Assembly: GCA_003116875.1 (NCBI GenBank)
Contig: BCKT01000014.1
Location: 690,149 to 754,148 of the forward strand
From: Takashimella koratensis
Lineage: Eukaryota; Basidiomycota; Tremellomycetes; Trichosporonales; Tetragoniomycetaceae
DNA: 64,000 nt
Direction of reading: 5' to 3'
In this document: piece after piece, positions 21,240 through 33,261 of the stretch
Position numbering within the stretch: the first letter of the stretch is position 1
Layout: every line of letters starts with the position of its first letter
Notes under the pieces: generated by a model
Told to the model about the DNA's origin: nothing
The model's input: only the letters and a program-made list of their open reading frames with translations
Databases searched by the model: none
Made by a program: the position numbers and the translations under genes

Positions 21240-23995
21240 ATGTCCATCCTCACTCCGTCCCGGGCCACTTTCTTCCCTTCCCAACCTGTCTCGTATGGAC
21301 CTCTCCAACCATCCGCGATGCCGCTCTCCCCGCACTCGACGCGTCGGCTTGACGACGGGCTGGATCGTGAGCGCGACCCTGTCGAGCCCAACCCGTTCCA
21401 ATCCTTCCGAAACCCACCACGATCCGAAAACATGCGCGCGTCTACCTCTACATCTACCTCCACAGCGACGGCCACGACCCACTTTGACGCCGTCCCTGTC
21501 GATCGATTACCGACCAACCCCAAGGCACTCAAGGCGTCTCTCCAGGCCATTACACGTAACCGCGACGCACTGACTCAGGTCAACACCAACCTCACGGGAT
21601 CCGGATCAGGCCTCGACGCGACTGCCAAACCATCTGTCGCGCGCAAGCCCATTGGGAGCGCGATCATGGGCCCCAAGTCAACGACCACGTCGATCCCACA
21701 GGCCGCGCCGTTGCCCGACGTCTTTGGGCCCGACCTCTCGTCCCGTCCTGCTTCGAAACGAAATCGCGAAAGTACGGCAGTAGCCGTCGTTCCCCCTCCT
21801 AATGCGTCCAAGCGCGCACGACCAGATACCTCGGCAATGGTTGCAAACGCTGCGAAACGGCCCAAGGAGGATTCCGAGTCTTGGGCCCAGAAATGGCAGA
21901 GAGTGTTCCCTACCTTGAACTTTTATTTTGAGATCGGGGTCGAGGAAGGTCCAGGTCGGAACGTCAGAAGTCGCGTGTTGGCATTAGGAGCAGTGAGTAA
22001 ATCTCCACAGCATCTGGCTGAACCGTTATAGTCGGTGGATTCCTTCTTCTCGCAGAAAGTGTCCCACCTCATCGTTCGAGGGAACATGTCGCCCCAAAAG
22101 CCTAAACCGCAGAAAGTGGCAGTCAAGCAACGTGACCCGATTCGAGAGTCACCCGGGAACCCGTTCCTCGATGGGACAGGCCACACCGACTTGTCTGAGA
22201 AGGCTCGAGCGATGGGTCTCAAAGTCTGGCCGTTGAAGAGTGCGTCTGCTTTCGAGTTTGCAGAATGAGTTTTACGTACACTGACACGGTGCAGAGCTCT
22301 TGGGTATGCTCGACCAAGTAGCACCAATCCATCCGGCGCCGAAAGCTGCCGATACGCTGTCCACTCTGCTCGCTGATGAGCGGATACACGGGACACGAGA
22401 ACGAGATGCGTCCGCACCTCGACCAGACTACTACTACTTCCGTCCAGGGAGCAAGTACCTTCTCATCGAGGACGCGACGAGCCGATCGCGACCTGTTATG
22501 GTGAAGGAGTACTCCAACAATAAAGATGGACCCGAATGGCCTGTCGTCCACGAAAGCTTCCTCCGTATTTCTCAGGCTTCGTGCATCCACGTCCCTACCA
22601 AGGATATCCGAGAACGCGCGTGGCAGTTGTACGTGGATAGAGTCCCGTACCATGGCGAACAGCCACCGACCGAGTCGGCGGGGATTAAGCCGTCGCAGTC
22701 GATGAGCTCCCTCTCTTTCGGCGAGTTTGCTACGCCCACTGCGTTCCGTGAGCCGCTGGCATACGACAAGGCGTCTGGGAACAGCGTCACGATCACATCC
22801 AACATTGCGTCAACATCGACGGCAGCCAACACACCGGGAATGATGGTCAACGGGCGCCCGGCGTTGGGTCAGAATACCGATCGGAATATTATCAAAATGT
22901 CGAAACGGATCTATGAACTCAAGAGCAACGCGCGACCCAGTTCACTCGCCAAGCGTCGCGCTGCTCAGATGCAGGAGAACATCCAACCGATCAACCAGAC
23001 GATGGCGGAGCATAACGCAAGTGGGGATGCGGTATTTGGACGAAGAGCTTCAACGGGGATGCCACCGCCCCCGAAACCGGCCAAGGAGTTTATGACACAA
23101 GAACAGGTAGTCGCCATGTTGAAGCAGATCAGGGAACCAACGAAACATATCGTCCCGACTGTAGAGCAGAGGAGGAGGAATCGGGAGAAAGTGGATTTGG
23201 GTCAGAAGCAGAAAGAACAAGATACCTCTGCTGGGTACTGCGAGAATTGTCGACTCCGATTCCAGGATCTCTCTGTGGTAAGTCGGCGAGAATAGCTTGG
23301 GGTCAAGTATGAGCGGGATAATCTCTGACCCATGATTGTAGCATATTGCATCTCGAAAACATCGTCGATTCGCCAAGAACCCAGACAACTTTGCGGACCT
23401 GGACCAAATTCTTGAGTTACTGCAACGACCAGCAAAGACGATGAACTTGGTCGTTAATGATTTCCCACCGTGTTGGAGTCGACATACGAAAGATGACCTG
23501 TGTGAGCTTTGTGTAGTCAGAGGAGCCGAGGAGGAAGTTGGGTTGGACGATGAGGATATGTTGGATTTGAGTGGTGGGCAAGGTGAGGAGGAAGAGGAAG
23601 AGGAAGAGGAAGAGGAGGAAGGGTCGGGTGAGGAAGGGTCGATGTTTGTTGAAGAAGAAGGACAAAGCGGGGACGACGGAACGCCCAGGTCGGCCGAGGA
23701 AGACGCCCAAGACGAGCAGGTCGATGAAGTGCAGGACCAACAACTTGACGACGGGACCGAGGATGGTGCGAGCCTGGGTGACGAATCAGTCGATGTCGGC
23801 GAGAACGAGAACGAGAACGAGAACGAGAACGAAAACGAGAATGAGACCGAAAGCCAAGGTGAAGGACAAGTCGAACGGGAGGAGGCCGTGGTCCAGACTG
23901 AGATGGTCGAGGTCATTCAGACTGCTATGGTCCCGGGCTGGCAAGGCGGTGATAGCGAATTGTCCGAACTCTCCGCCTTATCCGACGACGCGTGA
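21240..23995 (+). CDS. DBF4: DBF4-type regulatory subunit of Cdc7 kinase
   Basis: Activates Cdc7 kinase to fire replication origins by phosphorylating Mcm2-7. Four exons: 21240-21992, 22032-22239, 22295-23277 and 23342-23995, giving 865 aa. Parts in order: a disordered N-terminus; a BRCT-like motif N starting FYFEIGVEEG, continuing VDSFFSQKVSHLIVRG; a motif M region (PDYYYFRPGSKYLLIEDATS, then RPVMVKEY); a disordered linker; and the diagnostic DBF zinc finger, C-x2-C-x9-H-x5-H with Cys636, Cys639, His649 and His655 (YCENC ... HIASRKH), split by the last intron. After the finger comes a long acidic tail with an 11-12 residue Glu run and an alternating Asn-Glu repeat (around 23800-23850). The acidic tail is unusual in length and could bind histones or Mcm proteins (inference). 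Family call firm. Confidence 0.95.
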
Positions 23996-25018
23996 AAAGA
24001 TAATAACGAGTTACAAAGTAGCACCTCGAACGTAATCACCATTCGCCACTGTCACCATAGTCATCGTCGCCACCTTCGCCAACACCATCATCATCATCAT
24101 CGTCGTCTCAAATGTCGCGTCGACCGTTTTCTTGTACAATACGTTCACGACCCCTCTCATCTATCACTGTATAAAAGCTCACCTCACGCATGACCTTGGC
24201 CCGTAACACTTGAACACTCCTAGAACCTTCGCAAACCTCTTTTGAGCCACCTTCTCCCATCCCTTCCTCTCACATTGTTCTCTGATAGGTTTTCAATTCC
24301 ACCGGCATGAGCAATTGGTTATTGGTAATTGATAATTGGTGAAAAAGCAGTCTTAGTAGGGTACATATCAACTTTTCTCACCCCTTCTCCCACTTCATTA
24401 GTTGGTTATCATTTTGTGTGTTCAGATCCTTCTCGTACCACTTTTTCACGTAGAACATGTTGCATGTGTTTTGATCATCGGACCAGAATGTTCAATGATC
24501 ATGGTTTCGGGCTGACCATTGACGATAGGACAGTAAGAAAAGAGCACCGGATTTGTGATGTGCATGAAAGATCATGAGAAAGATGAAAATACTAGGTCTG
24601 GGTGTCTGTAGGTATAAAAAAGGTACCAAATATTGTTGTATGTTTTGTGTTGTGAGCAAGAAATGTGGTGGAAGGTAGGGTAGGGTAGGTAGGTGAGAGT
24701 GACCTACAGGAAGGGCAAGATGCGGATGAATGAACGAATCGAACAAGAAGGGCTTGTATGGTCCAGATAGAAAGAAGCAAGAATAAGTTTCCACAACCTG
24801 TTGAGAAAGAATTGGGGTCTGGGGTCTACCGAGTACTTGACTACCGCATTGTGCGTACGTCACGCCTCGCGCCGACCTTTGCGTAACAAATATCCATCTG
24901 TCCATGTAACCTTTCAACTCTCCAACCCTCAAACACATCAAGCCTCGACACTCCGCCTTCGTCGACCTTACTCCCCCTTCCCTCCCCCCTCTCCCCTCTT
25001 ACCTTTCCACCTTTCCAC
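23996..25018. other. Intergenic region between convergent DBF4 and CAS1
   Basis: About 1 kb. It contains a CAT/CGT trinucleotide run (24060-24110) and TTGGTTATTGGTAATTGATAATTGG-type short repeats (24315-24340); otherwise nothing. Both 3' UTRs lie here. Confidence 0.5.
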
Positions 25019-28000
25019 CTAATAGACCCAATTAATCACCCAGAGAACAACAAGGACCAATCCCAACTTGACCTTGTTATTCTTTTGCGCTATCTGACCC
25101 AAGTTTGTCAAGACAGAAACAAGAGTTTGGTCCTTCCATTGCCTATCAACAGGTTGGTATCCCTCTGCGAACCTGCCCGAGATAGAAGCCGCGGTATTCG
25201 ACATCCATTGCTACAACAAGAGGTAAAGGCGTTAGCACCGATCAAGAGATTTCAAAGGAATTGAGATTTTGTTGCGATGAAGGATGAAAGGGTAGACTTA
25301 CAGAGGACCAGCTACCGCGGTGGGGTCGGTCACCGACGGGGGAAGGGGACAACTCGTCGGCTTCTTTGTCGGCTGACTGGTTCATGAGTGGGAAACTCTC
25401 CGGTACGCCCGCGACCGCCCCGTCCTTGGGACCCTCGACGACAGCGTTGGCCACGGCCGCAGGGGTCTCCGGTACCGCAGGCGTCGTGGTCGCAGCTGCA
25501 GGTGACGCCCCGGGCGCTCCTGCTCCCGGAGCCGCAGTCACCGGTGCTGGGAGCTTCTTCTTCGCTACGCCCACCGCCCATTGAGTGATCTCCCCAGTCG
25601 CCCCAGAGACTTTGTAGCTGAGCCAAACAAAGGCGATGGAGGAGACGACGAGGTTGACAGGTCGCCAAGAGGTCGCGGGGATAACGAGGAGGATGGCCTT
25701 GGTGTCGGACGCGAGCCAGGCGTGGAATTGGAGGATAAATGTCTCGAGGGAGATGGTACCGATGAAGCAGAAAAGTTCAGACGATCGGGTACGAACCACA
25801 CTGTTGGCGTTACGGAGGAAGATGAAGCCCGCAATAGGGACAACAGAGACGAAAGGGTGGTAGCCGTTGTAAACGAATTTGTTGAGAGTAAGCTCAAACC
25901 AAAAGTACCATGTGAGGCAGGCGACACCGGCAACGAGGGAAGAGAGCCAGGCGGTACGGTACCATGATCGTTCGGTGATCTTGTGCTCTTGGATCTTGAT
26001 GAATGCGTAGGCAGCAAACATTCCGAGCCAAACGATGAAGAGGTCCAAGGAGACGCGGAAAGTCCATTCCTTCGCTGACCACTGGATCCTGAAGACGACT
26101 CGGAGGAACTCGAACAAGGCCTCCATGATCCAGGTGTTACGCATGAACAAGGTAATACCACCAGCGCAGAGGAGGAGTTTGGACACAAGAAACGCGGGAC
26201 GATCGTTGTACTTGGATCCGATAGCCATGGTTCCGTAGATGATCAGGTACCACCACGAGGTGAGTGGCGCAAAGTAGTAGAACGCGTAGTCGGTGTTCAT
26301 CGTGTATGGGAGCACGACGGAGAGGAGGTTTAAGCGGACGAGGACCATGGCGACGCGCTGAAAGCCAAAATCGACCTTTTTATAGTCTGCACGGGTTAGC
26401 AAGGCACGGGAGGGGGAGAAGAGGGAGGCTTACAGAAGAAGAAGTGGCCATCTGGAGACGTCAGCAATAGCACAGATACGATACGACGACACTCACAGCC
26501 AGTCATGAACAGGTACGCAGCGACGAGCACGCGGATGGGGTTGTAGATACCCGAGATCTTGGACGCGCCGAAGAAGTGGTAGATGAGAATGGCAACTGTA
26601 TGAGAGTCAGCAGTGCTCCGACGGTCCAAGGATCCTCATGATCTCAGAGAGACCTTCCCCCTGCAGCCAAACCCTATCCCGACCTACTCTGCATCCATCC
26701 TTTCCACTCATCGGTGATATCGCGATTCAAGAACCCCAGGTCCTTGCCCTTATCCTTGATCGTGACAAGCCCCACGACCAGTGCGGCGAGGGTGAGCGCG
26801 CCAAAGACATAAGGGTCCCAGTCCTTCTGCTCTTTCCAGAAGATCGAGGTTCGATCGGCGAGGAAGAGGTAGCCGCATGCGAGGCCGAACGTGCTGAGTG
26901 CGGGCGCGACGGATGCGGGCGGGATGGCGCGAAGCAAGGGTGATTTGGAAGCTGTATACGAGACAAAGGACAGACTAGTCAGCGCTCATCACATAAAGGG
27001 TCTGGTCTCGCTTCCGCCCCGCTCTCAAACCTCCTTTCCCCACTCACGCAGCTTGGACGCGAGGAGGCTCGCGATCGGTGCCCAAACGCAGAGGAAGAAC
27101 AAGATCAACCCCTGTGTGATCCCCACTCTATCCGATCGTTTGCAGCACGCTCCATGCGGGCTCTTCTTCTTGACCACGTCGTTACACCTCCACGAGAGCA
27201 GTACCTCTGCCTGTTTCTTCGCAATCTTCTCCGACGAATGGAGCCCGTCCTGCGTCTCGTCATCGACGAGCATATCATTGAATACAGTCGGGATGATGAT
27301 AGGAGGTGGGTCTGCGTGATTGACGCGCGCGAAGAGGTCGGCGTTCATCGCTTCCACGTCGGTATGAACAATAGTCTCTGCGCGTTCGGGGGAAAGCAAG
27401 TCGTCGACGGGGATGGTGATAGGTAGGAAGACGACAGCGTCAGAGAGCGCGAAATCACGAGATGGGTAGGTAGTGGTTGAGGGGCCCTTGGTGATCTTAT
27501 CCCAGGGAGAGAGGAGAGGCCGACCCGGGGAACCTTGGTAATCTTTCAGAGTGGAGAAGGTGTTGTGGATCGTAGTACCCCACGCTGCGAGGCCGCCGGA
27601 ACTAGGGTTGCGAAGGTACCACAATCCCGAGCCAAGGACGAGGAGCGAGGTCGACTGTGCGGGTGAGGAGGACAGGAAGGCGGTGGTCTGTGTCGTATTG
27701 AGATACGGGTCCCTAGAATCTTGTCAGTCAAGTGAAAACCACCAGAAGGCAAAAGTAAAGGAGCGTGAGTACTTACCACCAGAAATCGAATGAGACGGTC
27801 TCGCCATCAGTCCCTCGAATAGAGACCTGACGATCGGAATGTTTCTCCACCTCGCTCTCCCATCCAGCCGGGACCGACCCTTTGGCTCCGTCGACGGTCC
27901 GGACGGTCGCAAAGTACAGCTGGCGGGTGATCGAGTCACCGATGAAGAGAACGCGCCGGTCGTTGCCCCCCAGGACAGAAGAGATTGGGGTGTTGGGACC

Positions 28001-28631
28001 AGGACCGGAGAGGCAGGAGAGGAGGACCGGTCGACTGAGCGCGGATTGAAAGCAGCCTGAACGTGAGCGAGTGGAACGAAGGGCAGAGTCTTACCTTCAG
28101 GTTGCCAGTTGGTATATTTACCAGGGTCGAGCCACTTGCCCGTGGTCAACAGCGCCGTGCACCGCGACGGGTCAGACCAGTCTGATATCGTCGATCGTCA
28201 GTGAGGACTCTAATCGAGCTGTGTCTTGAGCGAGACTTACCTAGGATAGCCCAGCGGAGAAAGTTACCAACGACGATAGCAGCGACGACGGTAGCGCACG
28301 CGTACTGAATCCAGAGCGGGTTCAATCGAGCCGCCGTTGCTGCCTTGGCCGTCTTGGTTGACCCAACGGGACCAGGCATGCTGAATGGTATCAAGGAGGA
28401 GTAAGGCGGCGGGGCCGGGAACGCGAAAGGGTTTTCTTTCTCGGTCAGGTCAACAGTGTCGGTATCGAGTTTGACCAAGAGGTATTTCTCGTCAGAGTAG
28501 AGAGGGGAGGAGGGCGGAGACGAGGGGTTGAGGTTGGGCGTGGGTGTGGGTGGTGGGGAAGGGGAGGATGGGTCGAGAGAAGAAGAGGAAGAGAGACGGT
28601 TGCGGATGTGCTGGTGGTGATCTGAGCACAT
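25019..28631 (-). CDS. CAS1: Cas1-type glycan O-acetyltransferase
   Basis: Multi-pass membrane protein that O-acetylates polysaccharide, known from the Cryptococcus capsule (glucuronoxylomannan). Nine exons on the minus strand: 28631-28241, 28181-28095, 28056-27777, 27712-27048, 26951-26688, 26595-26497, 26451-26434 (18 nt), 26386-25302 and 25210-25019; all phases close, about 1026 aa. Layout: cytosolic N-terminus, one membrane anchor ([20 protein letters not shown]), a lumenal SGNH/PC-esterase-like domain with the Gly-Asp-Ser block [14 protein letters not shown] (GDS at 199-201) and the matching Asp-x-x-His (D408-H411, DGLH), then a ~10-12 helix acyltransferase-like membrane domain beginning [14 protein letters not shown] and including [20 protein letters not shown]. 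The tail is Ala/Pro-rich and ends in a final hydrophobic helix. ATG 28380 (MPGPVG) is an alternative start. Both catalytic halves look intact. It suggests an O-acetylated extracellular polysaccharide in this fungus. Confidence 0.95.
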
Positions 28632-28753
28632 GAGGGCTTAGCTGTTGTCACCGCGGACTGGGAGGGGCAGGAGGTTTAGAAGGGATCGCGGGGAAAGGAC
28701 GGGCGTCGAGGGCTGGGGAAAGGAATCCAAGATGTCACAGCAACTTGGGAGGG

Positions 28754-28794
<41 letters not shown>

Positions 28795-29669
28795 CAGAGG
28801 GAGAGGAGAGGCAGATGGGCAGATGAATACAGACGACTAGGTACTGAGTGCTAGATGCTGTACACGATGGAGGGAGAAGCGGTGAAGACGGTTTTGAAAC
28901 GAGTGGGGACGTTGATGGGAGGGAGACGAGGACTAGGACCATCATCGCCGGGACCTGGGACTTACCGTCGCTATGAATTAGTGAGTGTGAGTGTGAGTCG
29001 GGGTCGAAGCGGTGACCTCGTGCGTGCGCTTGTGCGCTTTCTCACGCTCGGGTAGGCGACTGCAAGACTAAGAGGGTGGAGTGGGAGTGGGAGAGTGAGA
29101 GAGGGAGTGCCGGGACGAGTAGAGTTGTTACGGGGCAAAGTCTTGGGGTGGAGAACGGGACTCGGTGGATCCTGGACGCGTGAGAGAAAAATAAACGTGG
29201 CGTGGGAGATCTCTGCGCACGGGGCCTTGTCCCCTCGGGGTCAAGGGTCAACAGGGCCGTGCTTGTGCTTTGCTTGGTACTTTGTGTCCAGGCACTGAAC
29301 GATACCGCACCGCACAAGCACAAGCGCAAAGCACAAAGCACACCGGGTACAGTATAGGATCACAGGATACAGGAGACTCGGAACACAATGTACAATACAA
29401 CTACTATGCATATATGAACTTTTTCAACATGCAACATCGTAGCCGGGAACCGGGGGACTGTATGCACTCTATCCGTCCACACGGAGGGAGGACGGCGATG
29501 ATACTCCATCAACGGAAGGCGTAGACAAGAGCGTGGGGGCAATCAAGAGTCAAGAATGAACAATATATATATATATATATATATATATGTTGAACACTAC
29601 CAAGACGACGAACGGGAGGTATGAGAGGTATATGAAAACGAAGACGAGGCCGAGATACCTCTATCTTAC
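28632..29669. other. Region upstream of CAS1, with microsatellites
   Basis: About 1 kb between the CAS1 start and the stop of the next minus-strand gene. It holds (TA)n then (GA)n at 28754-28793, (TA)n at 29563-29588 and an imperfect inverted repeat of CACAAGCAC/AAAGCACAAAGC words (29262-29341). No protein-like frame was found. Confidence 0.55.
29262..29341. repeat. Imperfect inverted repeat (GTGCTTTG / CAAAGCAC words)
   Basis: The left arm around GTGCTTGTGCTTTGCTTGG (29261-29279) is echoed in reverse complement by the right arm CACAAGCACAAGCGCAAAGC (29314-29333), continued by ACAAAGCACACC. About 35 nt separate them. It could form a transcript hairpin in the CAS1 5' region, or simply be repeat expansion. 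Confidence 0.5.
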
Positions 29670-32582
29670 TCACTTGTCTTCGGTGAGGAGAAACCTAACG
29701 ACGCTACTGACCTGTTCCCCAATCTGAACCATCCCTTCAAGCACTTTCACCCTTCGTTCAACATCGAGTCGTTTCTGCTCTTGGGCAATCTTACCGCGGT
29801 GCAGGTACTCGAGGACTTTGGCTGCTGCGGTCATCGATTCGCGAGTTTGTTCCGGGTACTTGATCATGACAGTCGTCAATTCTTGCGTGAGCGCATCCGT
29901 GTCGTCTTTCACACCTCCACTGTCCCCATTCACACCACCCTCTTCAACNCCCCCNCCCCCCCCCCCCCCCCNCCCNCCNCNNCCNCCNCCNCCNCCNCCN
30001 TCTCATCCGCCAACGCTATCCCATCCAAAACCTTCAACACCTTCTTGATAAACGTATCAATCCTCGCCGTCGTAAACCCGCGGCCTACAAGCGCCTGTTC
30101 CAATTCTCGACCAGAGATGAAAGCTTCATCTGTCGCGTACAGATCACTCTGTAGACTTCGTCTAGCTTGATCCAGATCAGTCGCAATTAAACACGTATGA
30201 GCGATCCAGTTACTCGTATCGTGTTTCACAAATACATTGTTGACGAGGTCAAGTTGAGCACGGAGTGTCTTGGCGCTGATCTTGATTGGAGATTCTTGCG
30301 GTTGAGATGCAGAGTTGGTCAGGCCGGAAGAGGTCGAGTTGAGATCGGTGGACGCGGAGGCAGGTGCGGGCGCGGGAGGGGGCGTGGGATCAGACTTGGT
30401 AGTCAGCGCGGGTTGGTGAGGCGGGGATGTGAGCGGTAGGTTGGTTGACAGTCCCGAACGATGAGCAGTTAGAGGGGTAGGTGGCAACGTTGGTGTAGTA
30501 AGAAGGTGAGTCCCGCCGTTGGTAGTGGTAGTGGTACCTGGCGGCGGTGGAGTCGTATACGCGTCGAGTTGTTCTTGCTTGACCTGAGGCGGGGGAAGGT
30601 AATTGGGTTGAAGAAGAGCGTGAGAGTCATTATCCCGTAAATTGACGTTAGATTCGTGGTTGTCTGAAGACGTAGGGGCTCGGTTGAATGCTTGAGCGAG
30701 TTTCGACATGGTTGGGACCTCGCGAGCAGGTTTCTTCGGCGACGGTGAGCCAACAGATGACGCAGTGGACCTGAGACTGTCAGCGTCGCGCATATTTCTC
30801 ACTTCTGAGCACTCACGACATCTCCGACACCTCTGTCTCCCTGGCCCGTTTCTTCGAATCGGGGGTCTTGCCCACACCAGGCTTCCCGATCGCGTACCCT
30901 GGCAGCTCTGGAAAATCCTTGGCCAAGCTAAGCGGAACCAACCTCTCCGCATCCGACTTGACCACCGAGAGCGTTCCACTGAAACTCTTCCAAATCGCCA
31001 AATCGTCCTCGTATTTCCTTGCAAAGCTCGGTTCAGGCTGGATCGGTCGTTGGTGTAGACGCTGGATCGCCGCAATGTTTGATTCGTGAGGTTGGGTGTA
31101 GGCGACGTACGCGAATCGGAGGTTGACAGGTGGGATGGAGAAGATATCGACGGATACACTGGAGTCAGTTATGGTCGAGTAGATCGCTTACATTTCGCCA
31201 AATTGGGCAAAGAGAATACCGAGTTCTTTGGCCGACGCCGAATTGGGGAAACTGATGTCAGCGCGGACGGCTAGGCGGACTTACTGGGTGACACAGAGGA
31301 CATCTGCTCGCGGTCGTAGCCCGCCTTCCTCCTCTGCGGCCGGTTCCGCCGTCTCTGCTGGTTCCAACCCGTTTGTGGACGACACGGGCTCGGGGACGAG
31401 GTGGACGGGTGCAAGCGGTGCTCGAGGTGACTGAGGGGTCACCACGGGTCGCTGGAACGGTGCCTTGTGGTGAGACGGGTCTGCATCCCCTCGCTGCCAC
31501 GGACCTGGTATCGAGCTGCTCGGCGGGGCAATGTCACTGCTCCCTGGCCTTGTGTAGATCTCTGGAATCGATCGTTCCTTTCTGCGGCGGAGGTAACTGT
31601 TCGATGCAGCTACGGTTGCAATCTTCAGTGCGAGGCTGTACCCTTCGACCTCTGCTGTGCCCTTTGCGATCCACACAAGCGTCAAATGAGCCTGCAAGAA
31701 ATCCGAGCAAATCCCTCTCCACATATCGCAAAACCTGATGCTCTCTGTTCGGGAGGAAGTATCGATACTGACGATTGCCGCTGGCGAGTCGCAGAAGATG
31801 ACGAGTTCGTGAGAGGTAGGTTTTTGAGCCTTGATAGATTGTTCAAGGTGGGTGCGGAAGGCGTCGATTGCTTTGTTGATCGCTGCGAGTTCGGTATCGA
31901 GTTGGTCATCTGTGTTCACGCACCCACGCATCTTGGTACCCGACATGCCTGAATCCAAGTTCCACTCGAGAGCGGAACACCAACCTTCGCCTGCCCGTGT
32001 GGAGCCGACAGCGTACCAGACCGAGTTGACGATCCCGCTTGTGCAGACGTTGCGGTGTGCGTCGATAGACTCGGGTCCGCTGCACGCAATGTACTTGGTG
32101 ATTGGGAGGTGACTAGGCGGTAGGGAATGCATCCGCATGGGAACCTTGCCGACTGTCATGGTGGTGGGAGGGGTAATGACGGATAGGTCCTGAGATGGAG
32201 AGTCAGTGGGTCGGGACAGTCGCCGGGTGGGTTTAGGCGGTGAGACGGGGCGAGGCGGTAATGCGGACGGAAGGGAGGTAGGTGGGAAAGGAGGCATATG
32301 GGGAAGGGATATTGGAAGGGTAGGCGCCGGCATGGGGATTTGAGAGGTGGACGCGAAAGAGGTCGACGAGGGTTGGTATGGGTCGTAGACGTCTTCATCG
32401 AATGACTTGCGAGGTTGTTCGTATGCGTAAGAAGGTCGGGAGGGGACAGCAGGAGAGTAGTCCTCGTATCGCCCGTACGAAGGGGGTGGGGGTGGGGGGG
32501 TGGGTTGCGCGCCGTGCTGCGGTTTGGGTGGGAAGGGAGGGTACCGCAGCGGTGGCGGCTGGTTGGGCGGTGGTGGGTACAT
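29670..32582 (-). CDS. RNase H-like domain + RRM fusion protein
   Basis: Exons on the minus strand: 32582-31285, 31251-31192, 31158-30817 and 30770 to the end, with a frame break at an N-containing poly-G stretch (29949-30000). Start at 32582 (MYPPPPNQ); an in-frame ATG at 32744 lies beyond a probable leader intron. Order: Pro-rich disordered N-terminus (~160 aa); an RNase H-like fold with DTELAAINKAIDAF (Glu), ELVIFCDSPAAIVSI (Asp) and a late EGYSLALKIA helix; a Pro-rich linker; an RRM with an RNP2-like LCVTHF and RNP1-like LRFAYVAYT; a Ser/Pro/Gln linker; and a helical C-terminal domain (LRAQLDLVNNVFVKHD, then LTQELTTVMIKYPEQTRESM). The first catalytic Asp of RNase H appears to be replaced (ACSGPES), so it may bind rather than cut nucleic acid. 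The final AAGTGAGT could be a donor, so a further exon is possible. Confidence 0.7.
29949..30000. other. Ambiguous (N-containing) poly-C block breaking a coding frame
   Basis: C-runs interspersed with at least 16 undetermined bases sit inside the C-terminal exon of the RRM protein. On the sense strand this is a poly-G stretch that would code poly-Gly/Glu. The frames on the two sides do not match as written: upstream ends LADE, and downstream resumes as VEEGGVNGDSGG in another frame. Most likely the homopolymer length is wrong. Confidence 0.85.
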
Positions 32583-33261
32583 GCTGTGAGCCAAGACGGG
32601 TGGGCGAGTGATCGCGAACGCTGACGTCGAGGTGAGCTGAGAATTGAGAATGTTAGGAGGTCCCGGTGAAATTGAGGTGAAAATGAGTAGACATACGGTT
32701 GAGGTGGATGTGATGGATTTGGGATTATGGGGAAAGGTAGTCAAGGGTCAAGAAGGAGTAGGCGAAAGCTCCTGGGCGACAGCTCCTGGGTGGATGTAAT
32801 TGGCTGTGGATAATGCTAAACGGCTGAGTGGCTGAGCCGGCTGAGGTGGGTGCTGTGCAAGACGAGTCGACAGAAAGGAAGGGTGATCAAGATGACAAGA
32901 ATAAGGAGGTTATGGGTGAGGAGTGAGTGTTAGTAAGCTGGTGAGGGAATAGGGTGTGGAGCGGACAGGGGATCAGAGGCGAAGAACGGAATGGAGAGGA
33001 GGGGAAAGGTGAGTGGTCGAAGTGGCTGGATACGCGGCGTCGAGGCTGGGGTCGGCGGCGATGGTGACGGTGAGGGCAGAGTCGGTGAGAGAGGAGTGAT
33101 GGGTGATGAGGACAGAGTTTGACCGTCGGCAATGCTATCTATACGCGGGACATTATTTGACCCCCCCCACTTACGTTAGACTCAAATGAGATCCATGGTC
33201 CTTGCTCCTCCCCTTGCTCCTTGCTCAGTCGCCTAGACTACAAATACAAGACTCTACCGCC
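32583..33261. promoter_or_regulatory. Divergent promoter region
   Basis: The 679 bp lie between the RNase H/RRM gene (minus) and the 93-aa protein gene (plus). They probably include an untranslated first exon and intron of the former (donor-like GTATGTCT near 32697, acceptor near 32640). A direct repeat CGACAGCTCCTGGG-type (two copies of AGCTCCTGGG, 32768 and 32780) is present. No gene otherwise. Confidence 0.4.

Noticed and set aside
23050..23916. 288-codon antisense frame rich in Ser/Phe over DBF4
   Set aside because: Produced by the complement of the acidic Glu/Asn-Glu repeats; no domain.
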